A stretch of 64,000 nucleotides of DNA from CAVVDT01 sp963747005 (GCA_963747005.1 CAVVDT010000015.1:248001-312000), one strand, 5' to 3'. Positions 16,280 through 26,111 are shown, counted from the first letter of the stretch. Translations and numbers: made by a program. Notes: generated by a model not told the origin, from the letters alone.

Positions 16280-17569
16280 TTAGCTGGAAAGCCGCTCGAT
16301 ATCGGCGCCGCAGGCCTGGAGCTTCGATTCCAGTTCCTCGAATCCGCGATCGAGATGATAGACCCGGTGCAGCATGGTCTCGCCTTGCGCCGCCAGCCCG
16401 GCGATGACCAGCGACACCGATGCCCTGAGATCGGTCGCCATGACTTCCGCCCCGCGCAGCGCCTTGACGCCGCGCACCACCGCGGTATCGCCGTTGAGGC
16501 TGATATCGGCGCCGAGGCGCACCAGTTCCTGCACATGCATGAAGCGGTTCTCGAAGATCGTCTCGCGGATGGTGGCAGTGCCGGTCGACCGGGTCATCAA
16601 CGCCATGAGCTGGGCCTGCAGGTCGGTGGGAAAGCCGGGATAGGGCTGGGTCTCCACCGTCACCGGTGCGACCGCTGCGCCGTTGCGGCTGACGTGGAGG
16701 CCCTCGGGACGTTCTTCGACGCCCACGCCAGCCTCGCCCATCACCGCGATGAAGGCGCCGAGCTGGCTGGCCCGCCCGCCCTTCAGCAAGACATCGCCGC
16801 CGGTCATCGCCACCGCCATGGCATAGGTGCCGGTCTCGATGCGGTCCGGCAGCACCTCGTGGCTGGCGGCATGCAGCCGCTCGACGCCGCTCACCTTGAG
16901 GGTCGGGGTATCCAGCCCCTCGATCCTGGCCCCCATGGCGATGAGGCAGCGCGCCACGTCGCCGATCTCCGGCTCGCGCGCGGCGTTCTCGATCACCGTC
17001 TCGCCGCGCGCCAGTACCGCCGCCAGCAGTGCCGTATGCGTCGCCCCCACCGAGACCTTGGGAAAGACGATGCGGTTGCCCTTGAGCCCGGAAGGTGCCC
17101 GCGCCACCACGTAGCCGGAATCGAGCACGATCTCGGCGCCGAGCCGCTCCATGGCCATCAGGTGCAGGTCGACCGGCCGTGTGCCGATGGCGCAGCCACC
17201 GGGCAGCGACACCCGCGCCTGGCGGCAGCGCGCCACCAGCGGCCCCAATACCCAGAAGCTTGCACGCATGCGCGAGACAAGGTCGTAGGGCGCGGTGGTA
17301 TCGACGACATCGCGGGTGGTGAGCTGCACCGTATCCCCAAAGCTCTCGGTGTCGCTCGCACGCTTGCCCCTGATCATGACGTCGGTGCCGTGATTGCCGA
17401 GGATGCGCGTCAGCCGCTGCACATCGACGAGGTGCGGCACGTTGGTGAGGGTGAGGGGCTCCTCGGTGAGCAGGCTGGCGATCATCAGCGGCAGGGCGGC
17501 ATTTTTCGCCCCCGACACCGCGATGGTGCCGGAAAGGCGTCTGCCGCCGCCGATGCGGATGCGATCCAT
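16280..17569 (-). CDS. murA: UDP-N-acetylglucosamine 1-carboxyvinyltransferase
   Basis: 429 residues from ATG 17569 (MDRIRI); an in-frame TTG two codons upstream is unlikely. It transfers enolpyruvate from PEP to UDP-GlcNAc, the first committed step of peptidoglycan synthesis. The N-terminal SGAKNAALPLMIASLL contains the essential Lys-Asn pair. The fosfomycin-sensitive catalytic cysteine is present in LPGGCAIGTRPVDLHL, so the enzyme should be drug-sensitive. Confidence 0.96.
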   Translation of the reverse strand: MDRIRIGGGRRLSGTIAVSGAKNAALPLMIASLLTEEPLTLTNVPHLVDVQRLTRILGNHGTDVMIRGKRASDTESFGDTVQLTTRDVVDTTAPYDLVSRMRASFWVLGPLVARCRQARVSLPGGCAIGTRPVDLHLMAMERLGAEIVLDSGYVVARAPSGLKGNRIVFPKVSVGATHTALLAAVLARGETVIENAAREPEIGDVARCLIAMGARIEGLDTPTLKVSGVERLHAASHEVLPDRIETGTYAMAVAMTGGDVLLKGGRASQLGAFIAVMGEAGVGVEERPEGLHVSRNGAAVAPVTVETQPYPGFPTDLQAQLMALMTRSTGTATIRETIFENRFMHVQELVRLGADISLNGDTAVVRGVKALRGAEVMATDLRASVSLVIAGLAAQGETMLHRVYHLDRGFEELESKLQACGADIERLSS

Positions 17570-17721
17570 GGGCAAGGGTTCCGTTCAAAGATGCAAGGGA
17601 GCCGTCCGATTGCGGCGGCCGGCCCGGCGGTTCACTTATCAGCAGTGTTAGAAGCATATATGGCAGCGGCTGGGCAAGACCGCGCTTGCATTACCCCAGA
17701 CGCAGAAGGCGCATCGGGGAC

Positions 17722-17892
17722 CTACCGGCCGGACGGTGAATCCTCGTCGTTTTCGGCTTCAGTCGCCTCATCGTCGGGCCGGCGGGCCCGCACCTGCGCC
17801 TTGCGGCGGCGCAGATTGGCCCTGAGCGCGGCGGCCAGGCGCTCCTTGCGCTGCTTTTTCGGATCGGGTCGGTCCTTGGGGGCTTCACTCAT
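17722..17892 (-). CDS. Small basic conserved protein
   Basis: 56 residues from ATG 17892. A lysine/arginine-rich centre (KKQRKERLAAALRANLRRR) is followed by a short acidic tail. Short proteins with the LRxNLRRRKAQ pattern occur widely next to murA in alphaproteobacteria. Function is unknown; the charge suggests nucleic-acid or ribosome binding (inference). The original longer frame to 18003 is not supported. Confidence 0.65.
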   Translation of the reverse strand: MSEAPKDRPDPKKQRKERLAAALRANLRRRKAQVRARRPDDEATEAENDEDSPSGR

Positions 17893-18057
17893 CGGCGCCC
17901 CTTGATGCCACGCCTTGACGGGACTTGCCAAGCGGTGCTTTTCGGCAAGCAACCGTGGCCCCCGCCGATTTCTGGCCTTGCACCGGCGTTTCGCCTGTGG
18001 CACTTATCGCGGCGCCTTCCGGAGCCCGCCTCAGGGCGCGCCTCCGCCGTCGGCCCT

Positions 18058-18132
<75 letters not shown>

Positions 18133-18267
18133 TTTTTCTCAGCTACATCAATGGCCTGTTGATCTGCATCTTTTGTCTGTCCGGTGTGGACCGGAGGAAC
18201 AGGGTAAGAACCGGTCGCAAAGTACATGCGGAACCCGTGCACCGTGGTCGCTGGAGCACAGGCGCTC

Positions 18268-20148
18268 TCATTCGCACCAGTGTCGCGCCTTGCGCGCCAG
18301 ATAGGCCTCGCCGCAATAGTACTTGTCGGATGGGCTGCCCCAGATGGCTGCCTTGCAATGGCCGCATTGCAGCTTCTGTGAGGCGGTGCTCGTGTCGATG
18401 CGGGGCGTGCTGTTCTTCTTGTTGACCACGATGCATGAACCGTCGGCGGCCAGCGTCTGGCCGGAAGGGCACGAGATCAGCACGCAGCGGTCATTCCTGG
18501 CGACCTCGCGCGGCCCGCACACCAGCGGGCATACTCGCTGAGTGTGCGCCCGCAATTCCTCCAGCAATTTCTGCGTCGGCTGCAGTGCCGCGAGCTGGAT
18601 TCCGGCGTTGCTGGCGTAGCTGGAGAGTGCCTTTTCGCTGCCGCTGCCCCAGATGCCGTCGGGAAGTCCCGGATTGCAGCCCAGCCGGTCAAGTTCCTGC
18701 TGGACGCTCTTGATCAACGCCGGGTCCGGCTCGGCGGGAACGGGCGGTGTCGTGACGATATTGTCGGGCTGCTTGTCGAGCATCGCCGTTTGCTCTTTGG
18801 CCTTGGCGGCGGCTTCCTGCATGGCCAACTGCTCTTTGGTCTTGGCGGCGGCCTCCTCCAGGGCCTTGCGCTGGGTCTCGAGCTGGGCGATCTGTTCGGC
18901 CCGCTTGCGCGCTTCTTCGTCCGCCTTCTGGCGCTCGGCCTGGAGCTTTGCAACTTCATCGGCTTGCTGCTTCTGCCTGGCGGCGGCCTCCTCCAGGGCC
19001 TTGCGCTGGGTCTCGATCTGGGCGATCTGTTCGGCCCGTTTGCGCGCCTCTTCGTCTGCCTTCCGGCGTGCCGCCTGGAGCCTTGCGGCCTCATCGGCCT
19101 GCTGCTTTTGCAGGACAGCACTTTGCTGGGTGGCGGACTCTTCGGCCTTCTTCCTGGCGGCAGCGGCATTCTGCAGGCGCTCCAGCAGCACCCTGGCGAT
19201 CGAAACAAAAATCCCGTTCGGGAATTTGTCGATATAGGCCTGCAGCAGCGCCGGATCGTTGCTGTCCCTGATGGAATTCCAGAACACGATCTCCACATCG
19301 GTGCGCAGGTTATCGCCTTGACTGCTCGTCGGTGGCGCCGGCACGGTTACGGGAGGCTGCGGCTTGGCCTCGGCGACATCGAGCTTGGCGAACATGAAAC
19401 CGCCGACCAGCGAGGAATTGCCCCACGGCACCTGATAGCCCTTGGTCATGCCGATGACATCGGCCCGCACCTTGCGCATCATCAATTCGATATCGACATT
19501 CGGCTTTTCAATGTTGTCGACCAGGGCGGTAGCGAACGGGCTGTTCTCGCCTTCGCCGTCGAGCGCCACGTTGCCTGGTTGGGTGGAATAGCCGATATAG
19601 GTACCGGTATCGACTTCGATCTTGGCGAGGCCGCGCCCCAGCGTCGTGCCGCGGGTGCCCAGAGAGCGCGAAAGATGCTCGGCCAGCGGGTTGTTGCGGC
19701 AGGCATCGAGCAGCAGGATGCTGATCCGCTTGCCGCTCTCCATGACGTTGAGGATGAGGTTGGTGGAAATGGTCTGGAACTGCAGTTGCAGTTCGTTGTC
19801 GAGCGAGGCATCGACCGGCACCAGATAGTTCCTGCCGTCGACCTGCAGCCCATGGCCGGCGTAATAGAGCAGGCCGACGTCGGCGGTCTGCAGTTTGGCC
19901 GAGAACTCGGAGACGGCCTTCTGCATGCCGATCTCCGTCAGATCGAGCCCCTCGATCACCTCAAAGCCCACACTCTTCAGTGCATCGGCCACCGCCCGGG
20001 CGTCGTTGGTGGGGTTCTTCAATTCGACGGTATGTTGATATTTGGCGTTGCCGATGACCAACGCCACGCGCTTTTCGGCCAGCGCCGGCGTTATCAGCAG
20101 GGCGGTCAGCACAGCGATGCTAAAGAGCCAACGGGCTAGGCGAAACAT
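18268..20148 (-). CDS. Secreted caspase-like (metacaspase, peptidase C14) protein with coiled coil
   Basis: 626 residues. A signal peptide (1-24, ending ALA) is followed by a caspase domain (about 26-255) with catalytic His99 in YYAGHG and Cys150 in LLDACRNNP. Both dyad residues are intact. After a Pro-rich linker comes an Ala/Gln/Glu/Lys coiled coil (about 335-465) containing two copies of a 45-residue repeat. A peptidoglycan-binding-like segment (QQELDRLGCNPGLPDGIWG) follows, then a cysteine-rich end. Bacterial caspase homologues are proteases with Arg/Lys specificity, mostly uncharacterised. The product is likely periplasmic. Confidence 0.85.
   Translation of the reverse strand: MFRLARWLFSIAVLTALLITPALAEKRVALVIGNAKYQHTVELKNPTNDARAVADALKSVGFEVIEGLDLTEIGMQKAVSEFSAKLQTADVGLLYYAGHGLQVDGRNYLVPVDASLDNELQLQFQTISTNLILNVMESGKRISILLLDACRNNPLAEHLSRSLGTRGTTLGRGLAKIEVDTGTYIGYSTQPGNVALDGEGENSPFATALVDNIEKPNVDIELMMRKVRADVIGMTKGYQVPWGNSSLVGGFMFAKLDVAEAKPQPPVTVPAPPTSSQGDNLRTDVEIVFWNSIRDSNDPALLQAYIDKFPNGIFVSIARVLLERLQNAAAARKKAEESATQQSAVLQKQQADEAARLQAARRKADEEARKRAEQIAQIETQRKALEEAAARQKQQADEVAKLQAERQKADEEARKRAEQIAQLETQRKALEEAAAKTKEQLAMQEAAAKAKEQTAMLDKQPDNIVTTPPVPAEPDPALIKSVQQELDRLGCNPGLPDGIWGSGSEKALSSYASNAGIQLAALQPTQKLLEELRAHTQRVCPLVCGPREVARNDRCVLISCPSGQTLAADGSCIVVNKKNSTPRIDTSTASQKLQCGHCKAAIWGSPSDKYYCGEAYLARKARHWCE
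18846..19115 (-). repeat. Two tandem 135-base repeats inside the metacaspase gene
   Basis: Copies 18846-18980 and 18981-19115 encode 45-residue coiled-coil units starting QKQQADE and ending ALEEAAA. They differ at only a few codons. In-frame expansion or loss of units is likely. Confidence 0.8.
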
Positions 20149-20534
20149 GGCATGGTCCCGGGCTGGACGTTATTCGGTCTGAAACCTTACAGTAAACCTT
20201 GACGCAGATGCCAAGTCGAAGGTCTGCGGTCTCCCGCGCACTTGGTCGTGTATCGGATACGTCCGGCCCAGCTTGCCCGAAATACTCCGGGCGATCATGA
20301 TTCGTCTAAAGCGGCCGACGATCCTTCGCGTTGAAGTTGACCGGCAAAATATCCCGGTTGGCGCGAAGGACCGCCACGCGGACAAATGGTCCGCCCACAA
20401 CTCGCCACGCGCGCAAAATTGTCGAGCGGACAGGCGATGGGCAAATTTGGCTGTGTCGCTGAGCGGATATTGCGCAAGGGCGCGGGCGCCTGCATGCGCA
20501 GCCAGTTGTGTGCCTCAGGATGAAAGGGGTCACC
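20149..20534. other. Gene-free stretch between the metacaspase and the RTX remnant
   Basis: About 385 bases. Open frames here are short and show no domain or ribosome site. The metacaspase promoter should lie near the left end, but I see no convincing -35/-10 pair. Confidence 0.5.
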
Positions 20535-20999
20535 TTAGAGAAATGAAATCGTTTGCCGAAAAAGCATGGCCGTGTGCCAAATTCGTTCATGGTGACGCCA
20601 TCTAGCCTGATCGAGTTGGTGACCATCGACGATCATCACGAAGCTGCCGGGGTGCCTGCAGAGTGGACTGGACCAGGTCGGTCGAAATCGGTGATATCGA
20701 TGACGCCATGGAGGTCGATCTTCTCCAGATCGTTGGCCGAGAAGTCGGTGATGGTGTCGTGACCGAAGAAACCGGTCGATAAAGACGAAGGTATCTTTCC
20801 CGCCACCGCCAGTCAGGCTGTCGTTGCCGCCGCTGCCCACCAGGGTATCGTCGCCTGAGCCGCCGATCAGGGTGTCGTTGCCGTCGCCGGCAGAGAGGCT
20901 GTCGTTGCCCGCGCCACCTTTCAGCACATCGGTGCCCGGCCCGCCCAGGAGAAAATCGTTGCCGTTACCGCCCACAGGCTGTCGTTGCCCGAGCCACCA
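20535..20999 (-). pseudogene. Frameshifted 3' end of the RTX protein gene
   Basis: This piece continues the RTX nonapeptide repeats of the gene at 21000-22850 (for example GGPGTDVLKGGAGNDSL and GGSGDDTLVGSGGNDSL) and the usual end module (KDTFVF, then GHDTITDFSANDLEKIDL). Each segment is in a different frame. Shifts are needed near 20995, 20980, 20765, 20690 and 20620-20650 to read from the repeats to NSIRLDGVTMNEF. The final module includes the type I secretion signal, so the native product should not be secreted normally unless these are sequencing errors. Confidence 0.7.
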
Positions 21000-22850
21000 T
21001 TAAGCTAAGTCGTTGCCATTATCGCCGAACAAGGAGTCGTTACCGTCAAGACCTATGAGGGTATCGTCGCCGCCATTGCCATGCAACAACACATCGACCC
21101 CGGTGCGCCCGATGAGGGTATCGCCGAACTTCTCGGAGCCGAAAACCGCTTCGATGTTGCTCAAAGTGTCGCCGTCGGCCACGCCACCCGATCCCAGTCC
21201 CGTGTTCAGGCTGACTTTGACGGCATGGGCAGAGTAGTAGTAGCCGACCTGATCGACGCCGTCGCCGCCGTCGATGCTGTCGGCTCCACCGCCGCCGAAC
21301 AGGGTGTCGTTGCCGATACCGCCGAGCAGGGTATCGGAATCGCCATTGCCCGCCAGCCGGTCATCGCCCCCACCGCCAACCACGCTATCGGCGCCAATCT
21401 CTCCCCTTAGCGTATCGTTGCCGCCATTGCCATTGAGGGTGTCGTTGCCGTCGCCACCAAACAGCCCGTCGCCATTGGCCCCGCCCAGCATCCGGTCGTC
21501 GCCGAGGCCGCCAAAGAGGCGGTCGTTGCCGCCTTCACCATTGAGCGTGTCGTTGCCGCCGTTGCCGAAGAGCTTGTCGTCGTCGAAACCGCCCTTCAGC
21601 AGATCGTCCCCGTCGCCGCCCGACAGCATATCGTTGCCGCGGTTGCCGTTGAGGATGTCGGCATCGTTGCCGCCATCAAGGGTGTCGTTGCCGAGAAGGC
21701 CGGAGAGCGTGTCGTTGCCGTCGCCGCCGATGATGTTGTTGTCGCCGCTGGTGCCGTTGATCACCTCATCGACGATCTGCTCGACCGCCCCGATGTCGAC
21801 GCTGCCGCCGACCACCCGATCGCCGCCACGGCCATCGAGCGGCAGGAATTCAAGGGTGTCGCCGTTGTAGTCGATGTCGGCGGTATCGAGGGGCAGGGCC
21901 GATGTGTCGCCGGCATCGATGAGCGGGCTGCCGTCGAGCGGCGACAGGGTGAGAACGGTGCCGCCATTGTCGAGCAGTTCGCCGAGCAGCGGATCGCCGC
22001 CGTTGTTGATGTTGCCGCCGCCATCGGTGTCGATGGTGACATCGGTGCCGAAAAAGCTGTGGTCAGCAACCAGTGTCGGGGGGGTGCCAGTATCCGATAT
22101 GTCGGGCCCGCTCACGACGGCGGTGTTCAAGGCAACGACGCTGTTGGTCACCGTGGCGACGGTGCCGTCGAAGAGGTCTATACCACCGCCACTGCCGTCG
22201 GCGCTGTTGTTGGCGATGGTGCTGTTGAGGATGGTGAGGTGGGCTGAACTGCTCGTGTCGATGCCACCGCCATCGCGGGCCGCGTGATTGTTGTAGAGGG
22301 TGGTGTTGGTGAAGGTCGCCGATTGTGTATTATCGACGGAAACGCCACCCCCGAATTGTCCCGCCGTGTTGTTCGAAATGGTGGAGTTGGTGACGGTCAG
22401 CGTTGTGTTGGCGAAGATGCCGCCGGCCGAAACGTCTGCCGCGTTGTTCTCAATGGTGGTGTCGGTGATGTCGAGGCTGGCGATGCCGTCGGCCAAGATC
22501 GCCCCGCCAGTGTCCGACACGGCATGGCCGTTGGTCAGGGTGAGGCTGGCGAGCTGGACGTGGGTGCCGCTGCCGGACATGTCGAAGATCCGGCTGGCAT
22601 TGTTGCCGGAGATGGTGATGTCGGCCCTGTGGTTGCCGTCGATATCGCCGTTGATGGTGACGTCGTCGCTGATGGCCAGCGAAGTGCCGCCCAGCGTGAC
22701 GGTCTGGCCGAGAAGACTATGATCGAACGTGATGGTATCGGCGCCGGCATTGGCATTGGCCTGGTTGATCGCCTCGCGCAGCGTCAGGTTACCCGCTGTG
22801 TAGATGCCGTCGTCCGTATCGCCGATGTTGTCGACCACATAGGTTGCCAT
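21000..22850 (-). CDS. Large RTX calcium-binding / right-handed beta-helix protein, 3' end lost by frameshift
   Basis: 616 residues before a premature TAA. Start ATG 22850 follows GGGGGAGGAA. There is no N-terminal signal peptide, as usual for type I secretion substrates. Residues 1-45 form a CSLREA-like cap (LTLREAINQANANAGADTITF). About 45-330 is a parallel beta-helix rich in N-S-T-I-x-N-N motifs. From about 360 on there are some 25 RTX nonapeptides of the form G-G-x-G-x-D-x-L, which bind calcium. The gene runs into the frameshifted tail at 20535-20999. No type I transporter genes are adjacent. A cell-surface or adhesin role is inferred. Confidence 0.8.
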   Translation of the reverse strand: MATYVVDNIGDTDDGIYTAGNLTLREAINQANANAGADTITFDHSLLGQTVTLGGTSLAISDDVTINGDIDGNHRADITISGNNASRIFDMSGSGTHVQLASLTLTNGHAVSDTGGAILADGIASLDITDTTIENNAADVSAGGIFANTTLTVTNSTISNNTAGQFGGGVSVDNTQSATFTNTTLYNNHAARDGGGIDTSSSAHLTILNSTIANNSADGSGGGIDLFDGTVATVTNSVVALNTAVVSGPDISDTGTPPTLVADHSFFGTDVTIDTDGGGNINNGGDPLLGELLDNGGTVLTLSPLDGSPLIDAGDTSALPLDTADIDYNGDTLEFLPLDGRGGDRVVGGSVDIGAVEQIVDEVINGTSGDNNIIGGDGNDTLSGLLGNDTLDGGNDADILNGNRGNDMLSGGDGDDLLKGGFDDDKLFGNGGNDTLNGEGGNDRLFGGLGDDRMLGGANGDGLFGGDGNDTLNGNGGNDTLRGEIGADSVVGGGGDDRLAGNGDSDTLLGGIGNDTLFGGGGADSIDGGDGVDQVGYYYSAHAVKVSLNTGLGSGGVADGDTLSNIEAVFGSEKFGDTLIGRTGVDVLLHGNGGDDTLIGLDGNDSLFGDNGNDLA

Positions 22851-23399
22851 CTTCGTTCCTCCCCCGTGCCGATCTGAGCGTCGGCGTCATTGTCGATCAA
22901 ATGAGCGGGCAACGGCCTGTGCCGCCAGGCGTCGCCACGGGCGATGTCCCTCGCCCTTGTGACGTGGTGTGAGCGTCCCGCCGTTATGGGTACTTGCTCC
23001 ATCGTCGTTGCTCGCGTGTCCGGCCCGCAGCCGCCGATCATCGCTGAGCGGCGACAAAGGACCCGTTATTGGCCAGACCACAGCAGTCAGCATAGCCCCC
23101 TGCGGCGACATGACAACACAAAATTGCCATAATTTTCGAATTGCCATGAGCGACCGACTTTGCACCAGCCTTATACTGCACAACTCGGTTGCCCACGACG
23201 TTTGAGCGATAAACCCCGCAGGTTCATAGTTCTGAGCCTCGATAAATTCAGCCCGGAACCTGCCACTACAGCCGCTGAGCACCGCAAGATTGCTATAGTT
23301 GCTTGTTGCCGCGCCCGGCAATGTTGAAGAAGTGGCTGGCGCCGCCACCGCAGTTGGCTATTTCGGCCTTGTAGACGCCGCCAACAATCACCGCCGCGC
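22851..23399. other. Gene-free stretch upstream of the RTX gene
   Basis: About 550 bases. One frame of 153 codons exists on the reverse strand (22887-23348), but its composition, lack of a ribosome site and absence of any motif argue against a gene. It should hold the RTX promoter; I see no clear elements. Confidence 0.5.
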
Positions 23400-24050
23400 T
23401 CAGTCCTTCAAGAGGTTGCCGAGGATGTCGTTGAGGCTGGGCGTGCGGGCACGGGGCCTGCGGCGGGCGCGGCTCTTCTTGCGGCCGTAGCTCACCGTTA
23501 TGCGCCGCCGGCGCGGCAGCATGGCCCGCTTGAAGCCGTCCACCACGCCCTTCGCCAAGGCATCGATCAGCACTGACAGGATACCCCCGGTGACCGTGGC
23601 TGAGGTGAGTGCGGCGGGGGTCTGCTGGTCGTGCAGGCGGTTGCGGCGGGTCATCGCCGCCACCATCAGGACCGCCGCGAAAGTGAAAAAGCGTGAAAAG
23701 ATAGCCTCGCTCATGCCGGCGGGGGCACCGATGGCCGTGGCACGGGCACGGGCGGCATCGAGCGAGCCGTAAAGATAGGTGAGGACCGCTTCGCCGTCGC
23801 GGGCGGCCGAGCGGCTGAGGAGGGCGCGGGAATTTTCGAGATAATCGTCGGCCTCGCCGCTGTGCAAGGAATCGATGAGGTGCTCATATCCATCGCGGTT
23901 GCCGGCCTTGTCGGCGATGGCGCGGGCGAGCTCCGGCGCCAGCGCGCGCATCGCTGCCTTGGCGGTCTGGAGGTCCACCTCCGCCGCCGCGGCCAACTGG
24001 GCCATCAGGGTGCCGTTCTGGGCCGTTTCGATGATGTCGAGGATTTCCAA
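23400..24050 (-). CDS. DUF937 family protein
   Basis: 216 residues from TTG 24050, 3 bases after the MATE stop. It opens with a helical domain typical of DUF937 (LDIIETAQNGTLMAQLAAAAEVD). A mid segment of small residues (VTGGILSVLIDALAKGVVDGFKRAM) may be amphipathic. The C-terminus is very basic (RRRRITVSYGRKKSRARRRPRAR). Function is unknown. It probably shares a transcript with the MATE gene. Confidence 0.75.
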   Translation of the reverse strand: MEILDIIETAQNGTLMAQLAAAAEVDLQTAKAAMRALAPELARAIADKAGNRDGYEHLIDSLHSGEADDYLENSRALLSRSAARDGEAVLTYLYGSLDAARARATAIGAPAGMSEAIFSRFFTFAAVLMVAAMTRRNRLHDQQTPAALTSATVTGGILSVLIDALAKGVVDGFKRAMLPRRRRITVSYGRKKSRARRRPRARTPSLNDILGNLLKD

Positions 24051-24053
24051 TTC

Positions 24054-25478
24054 TCAGCCCGCCCCGTTCAGGTCTCGACCATGGGCTTTCTCGATGCGCG
24101 CGACAAGCCAGAAGCTCAGCGCCGCCGCCGCGAGACCGAACACCGTCGAGCCTATGGCGCTGCCGATCATCACCCCACGGGCACCATCGAGGCTGGCGCC
24201 CGCCATGACGAAGGGAATGGTACCGAATGTCGCCCGGCCCCAGTTGGTCATCGTCGACCAGTGCGGCTTGTGGAGGTTGTTGAAGGCCGCCTGGGCGACG
24301 AACTGGGCACCGGTGAAGGCCCAGCTCACGGCAAGGAAGGTGCAGTAGAAGCTGACCAGCCCGATGGTTGCTCCCTGGGCGTGGAAGAGGCCGGGTATGC
24401 GGTTGCGCAAGGCAAACAGGATGGCCGACGAGGTGAGGGTGTAGAGCGCGGCGAACCGCAGGCCGTCCCCGAGCGTGCGCCGCACACGGTTCATCTGGCG
24501 GGCGCCGAAATTCTGCCCGATGATCGGTCCGATCGCCCCCGACAGCGAGAAGATGACGCCGAAGGCCACCGGCACCAGGCGGTTGATGATGGCCACCGCC
24601 GCCACCGCCTCGGGTCCGAAGGGCGCTGCGGCGCGGGTCATGTAGGCGATGGAAAAGGGGGTGGCGAGCTGGGTGAGGATGGCCGGCAGGGCGATCGCCA
24701 TGAGCGGCGCGATGTCGCCGAGCATGGCCGCCGGACGCCGCCGGACGAGGAAGCCTTGCACGCGGACGAGGCCGTTGAGACCGAGCGCCAGACCCGCCAG
24801 GTCGGCGATGACGGTGGCAGTGGCCGCACCCTCGATGCCCATGTGAAAACCGAAGATGAAGAGCGGATCGAGGCAGCCGTTGATGACGGCGGCCGCCAGC
24901 GTCACATACATCGCCCGGCGCGCATCGCCGATGGCGCGCAGGCAGAACGAACAGGAAAGGGCCCCGGCCAGCAGCGGAAAGCCCAACGCCACGATCTCGA
25001 TATAGCTGCGGGCAAGCACCAGCATGCGGCCATCGGCGCCGAGCAGCTCAAGGAACGGCGTGGCGAAGAGCGCAAAGCCTGCCGCCACGATCGCGATGGC
25101 GGCCATGGTCGTCACGAGCGAGGTGGTGGCATATTGGCGCGCCCGCATCTCGTCGCCGGCCCCGATGTGGCGCGCCACCAGGGCCGCTGCAGCGATGCCG
25201 AGGCCGATGCTGACCGACATGGACGAAAAGGCGACGATGCCGGCAAAGCCGATGGCTGCGGTGACTTCGGTGTCACCCAGGAGGGCGAGGAAGTAGAGAT
25301 CGGCGAAACCGACCAGGAACATCGCCATGAGGCCGACCGCCCCGGTCAGCGTCATGGCCGCCACATGGCCCATGGTCGAACCGGCAAGGAAGCGGGCGTG
25401 GCGGCCGGGGGGAGTGGCGACGGGTGCAGTGCTCGCCGCGTCCGCCGGGCCGGGCCGGTCGTCGCCGGGCGCCCTCAA
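24054..25478 (-). CDS. MATE family efflux transporter
   Basis: 474 residues from TTG 25478, which overlaps the HAD stop (TTGA). About twelve hydrophobic helices form two related halves, as in the MATE family. Recognisable segments are GFADLYFLALLG in the first helix region and GPIIGQNFGARQMNRV in the second half. MATE pumps export cationic drugs or metabolites using sodium or protons. The true start may be slightly later, since the first 25 residues are polar. Confidence 0.88.
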   Translation of the reverse strand: MRAPGDDRPGPADAASTAPVATPPGRHARFLAGSTMGHVAAMTLTGAVGLMAMFLVGFADLYFLALLGDTEVTAAIGFAGIVAFSSMSVSIGLGIAAAALVARHIGAGDEMRARQYATTSLVTTMAAIAIVAAGFALFATPFLELLGADGRMLVLARSYIEIVALGFPLLAGALSCSFCLRAIGDARRAMYVTLAAAVINGCLDPLFIFGFHMGIEGAATATVIADLAGLALGLNGLVRVQGFLVRRRPAAMLGDIAPLMAIALPAILTQLATPFSIAYMTRAAAPFGPEAVAAVAIINRLVPVAFGVIFSLSGAIGPIIGQNFGARQMNRVRRTLGDGLRFAALYTLTSSAILFALRNRIPGLFHAQGATIGLVSFYCTFLAVSWAFTGAQFVAQAAFNNLHKPHWSTMTNWGRATFGTIPFVMAGASLDGARGVMIGSAIGSTVFGLAAAALSFWLVARIEKAHGRDLNGAG

Positions 25479-26095
25479 GCGCTGACGCCGAGCAGCGCCA
25501 GCGCGCCGGTGAGGGCGTCATGCCCGGTGAAGTGGAGCCCCGCAAGCCCGGCCCGGGTGGCCCCTTCGGCGTTTTCGGCCTTGTCGTCGACGAACACCGC
25601 CCCGCCCGGCGCGCAATCCAGGGCCCGGCAGACCGCGCGATAGATCTCCGGATCGGGCTTGGCCAACCGCATGTGGCAGGAAAAGAACACCCGCGCGCCG
25701 AACAACGCCGGCACCTCGGGGCAGATATCCTCGAGCGCCTCGGCCAGCAGCGGCACGTTGTTGGTGAGCAGTGCCACCTCACCGATTGTGGCGAGACGCT
25801 CGACCAGGCCGAGCATCTCCGGGCGCGGTGTCATCGATACCCGGCGCGCCTCGATCCATTGATCGCGGGTGATCGCGTGGCCGAGGCGGCGGGCGAATTC
25901 GGCGAGATAGGTCTTCCCGTCCGCCCATTGGCCGGCGTCGGCGGCATCCTCGAAGCCCGATGCCCACAGCCGGGCGCGGATCGTCTGCGCGGCGATGCCG
26001 GTCAGGCGCGAAAGATGATCGAGGCGCGCCGCGAGATCATAATCGAAGAGCACGTTGTCGAGATCGAAGATGAAGGTGCTCGGCGGCGATGGCAT
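25475..26095 (-). CDS. HAD superfamily hydrolase
   Basis: 206 residues. HAD motif I is FDLDNVLFDYD (Asp nucleophile at about residue 11; the second Asp of the classic DxD is also present). Motif II is LLTNN, the motif III Lys is in LAKPDPEIY and motif IV is FVDDKAENAEGA. A helical cap lies between motifs I and II. It is probably a phosphatase of the haloacid dehalogenase-like IA group; substrate unknown. It sits between tldD and the MATE gene. Confidence 0.85.
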   Translation of the reverse strand: MPSPPSTFIFDLDNVLFDYDLAARLDHLSRLTGIAAQTIRARLWASGFEDAADAGQWADGKTYLAEFARRLGHAITRDQWIEARRVSMTPRPEMLGLVERLATIGEVALLTNNVPLLAEALEDICPEVPALFGARVFFSCHMRLAKPDPEIYRAVCRALDCAPGGAVFVDDKAENAEGATRAGLAGLHFTGHDALTGALALLGVSA

Positions 26096-26111
26096 CAGCG
26101 CCTCCTTGCCC

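Noticed and set aside
20535..22850. Dense short repeats resembling a CRISPR array or satellite
   Set aside because: They encode RTX nonapeptides and vary in length and sequence; no constant repeat with unique spacers exists.
22887..23348. 153-codon frame upstream of the RTX gene
   Set aside because: No ribosome site, no motif and no neighbouring relationship; treated as non-coding.
23862..25643. Open frame of 593 codons over the MATE gene
   Set aside because: Antisense to a well-supported transporter; composition is Arg/Gly/His-rich with no domain.
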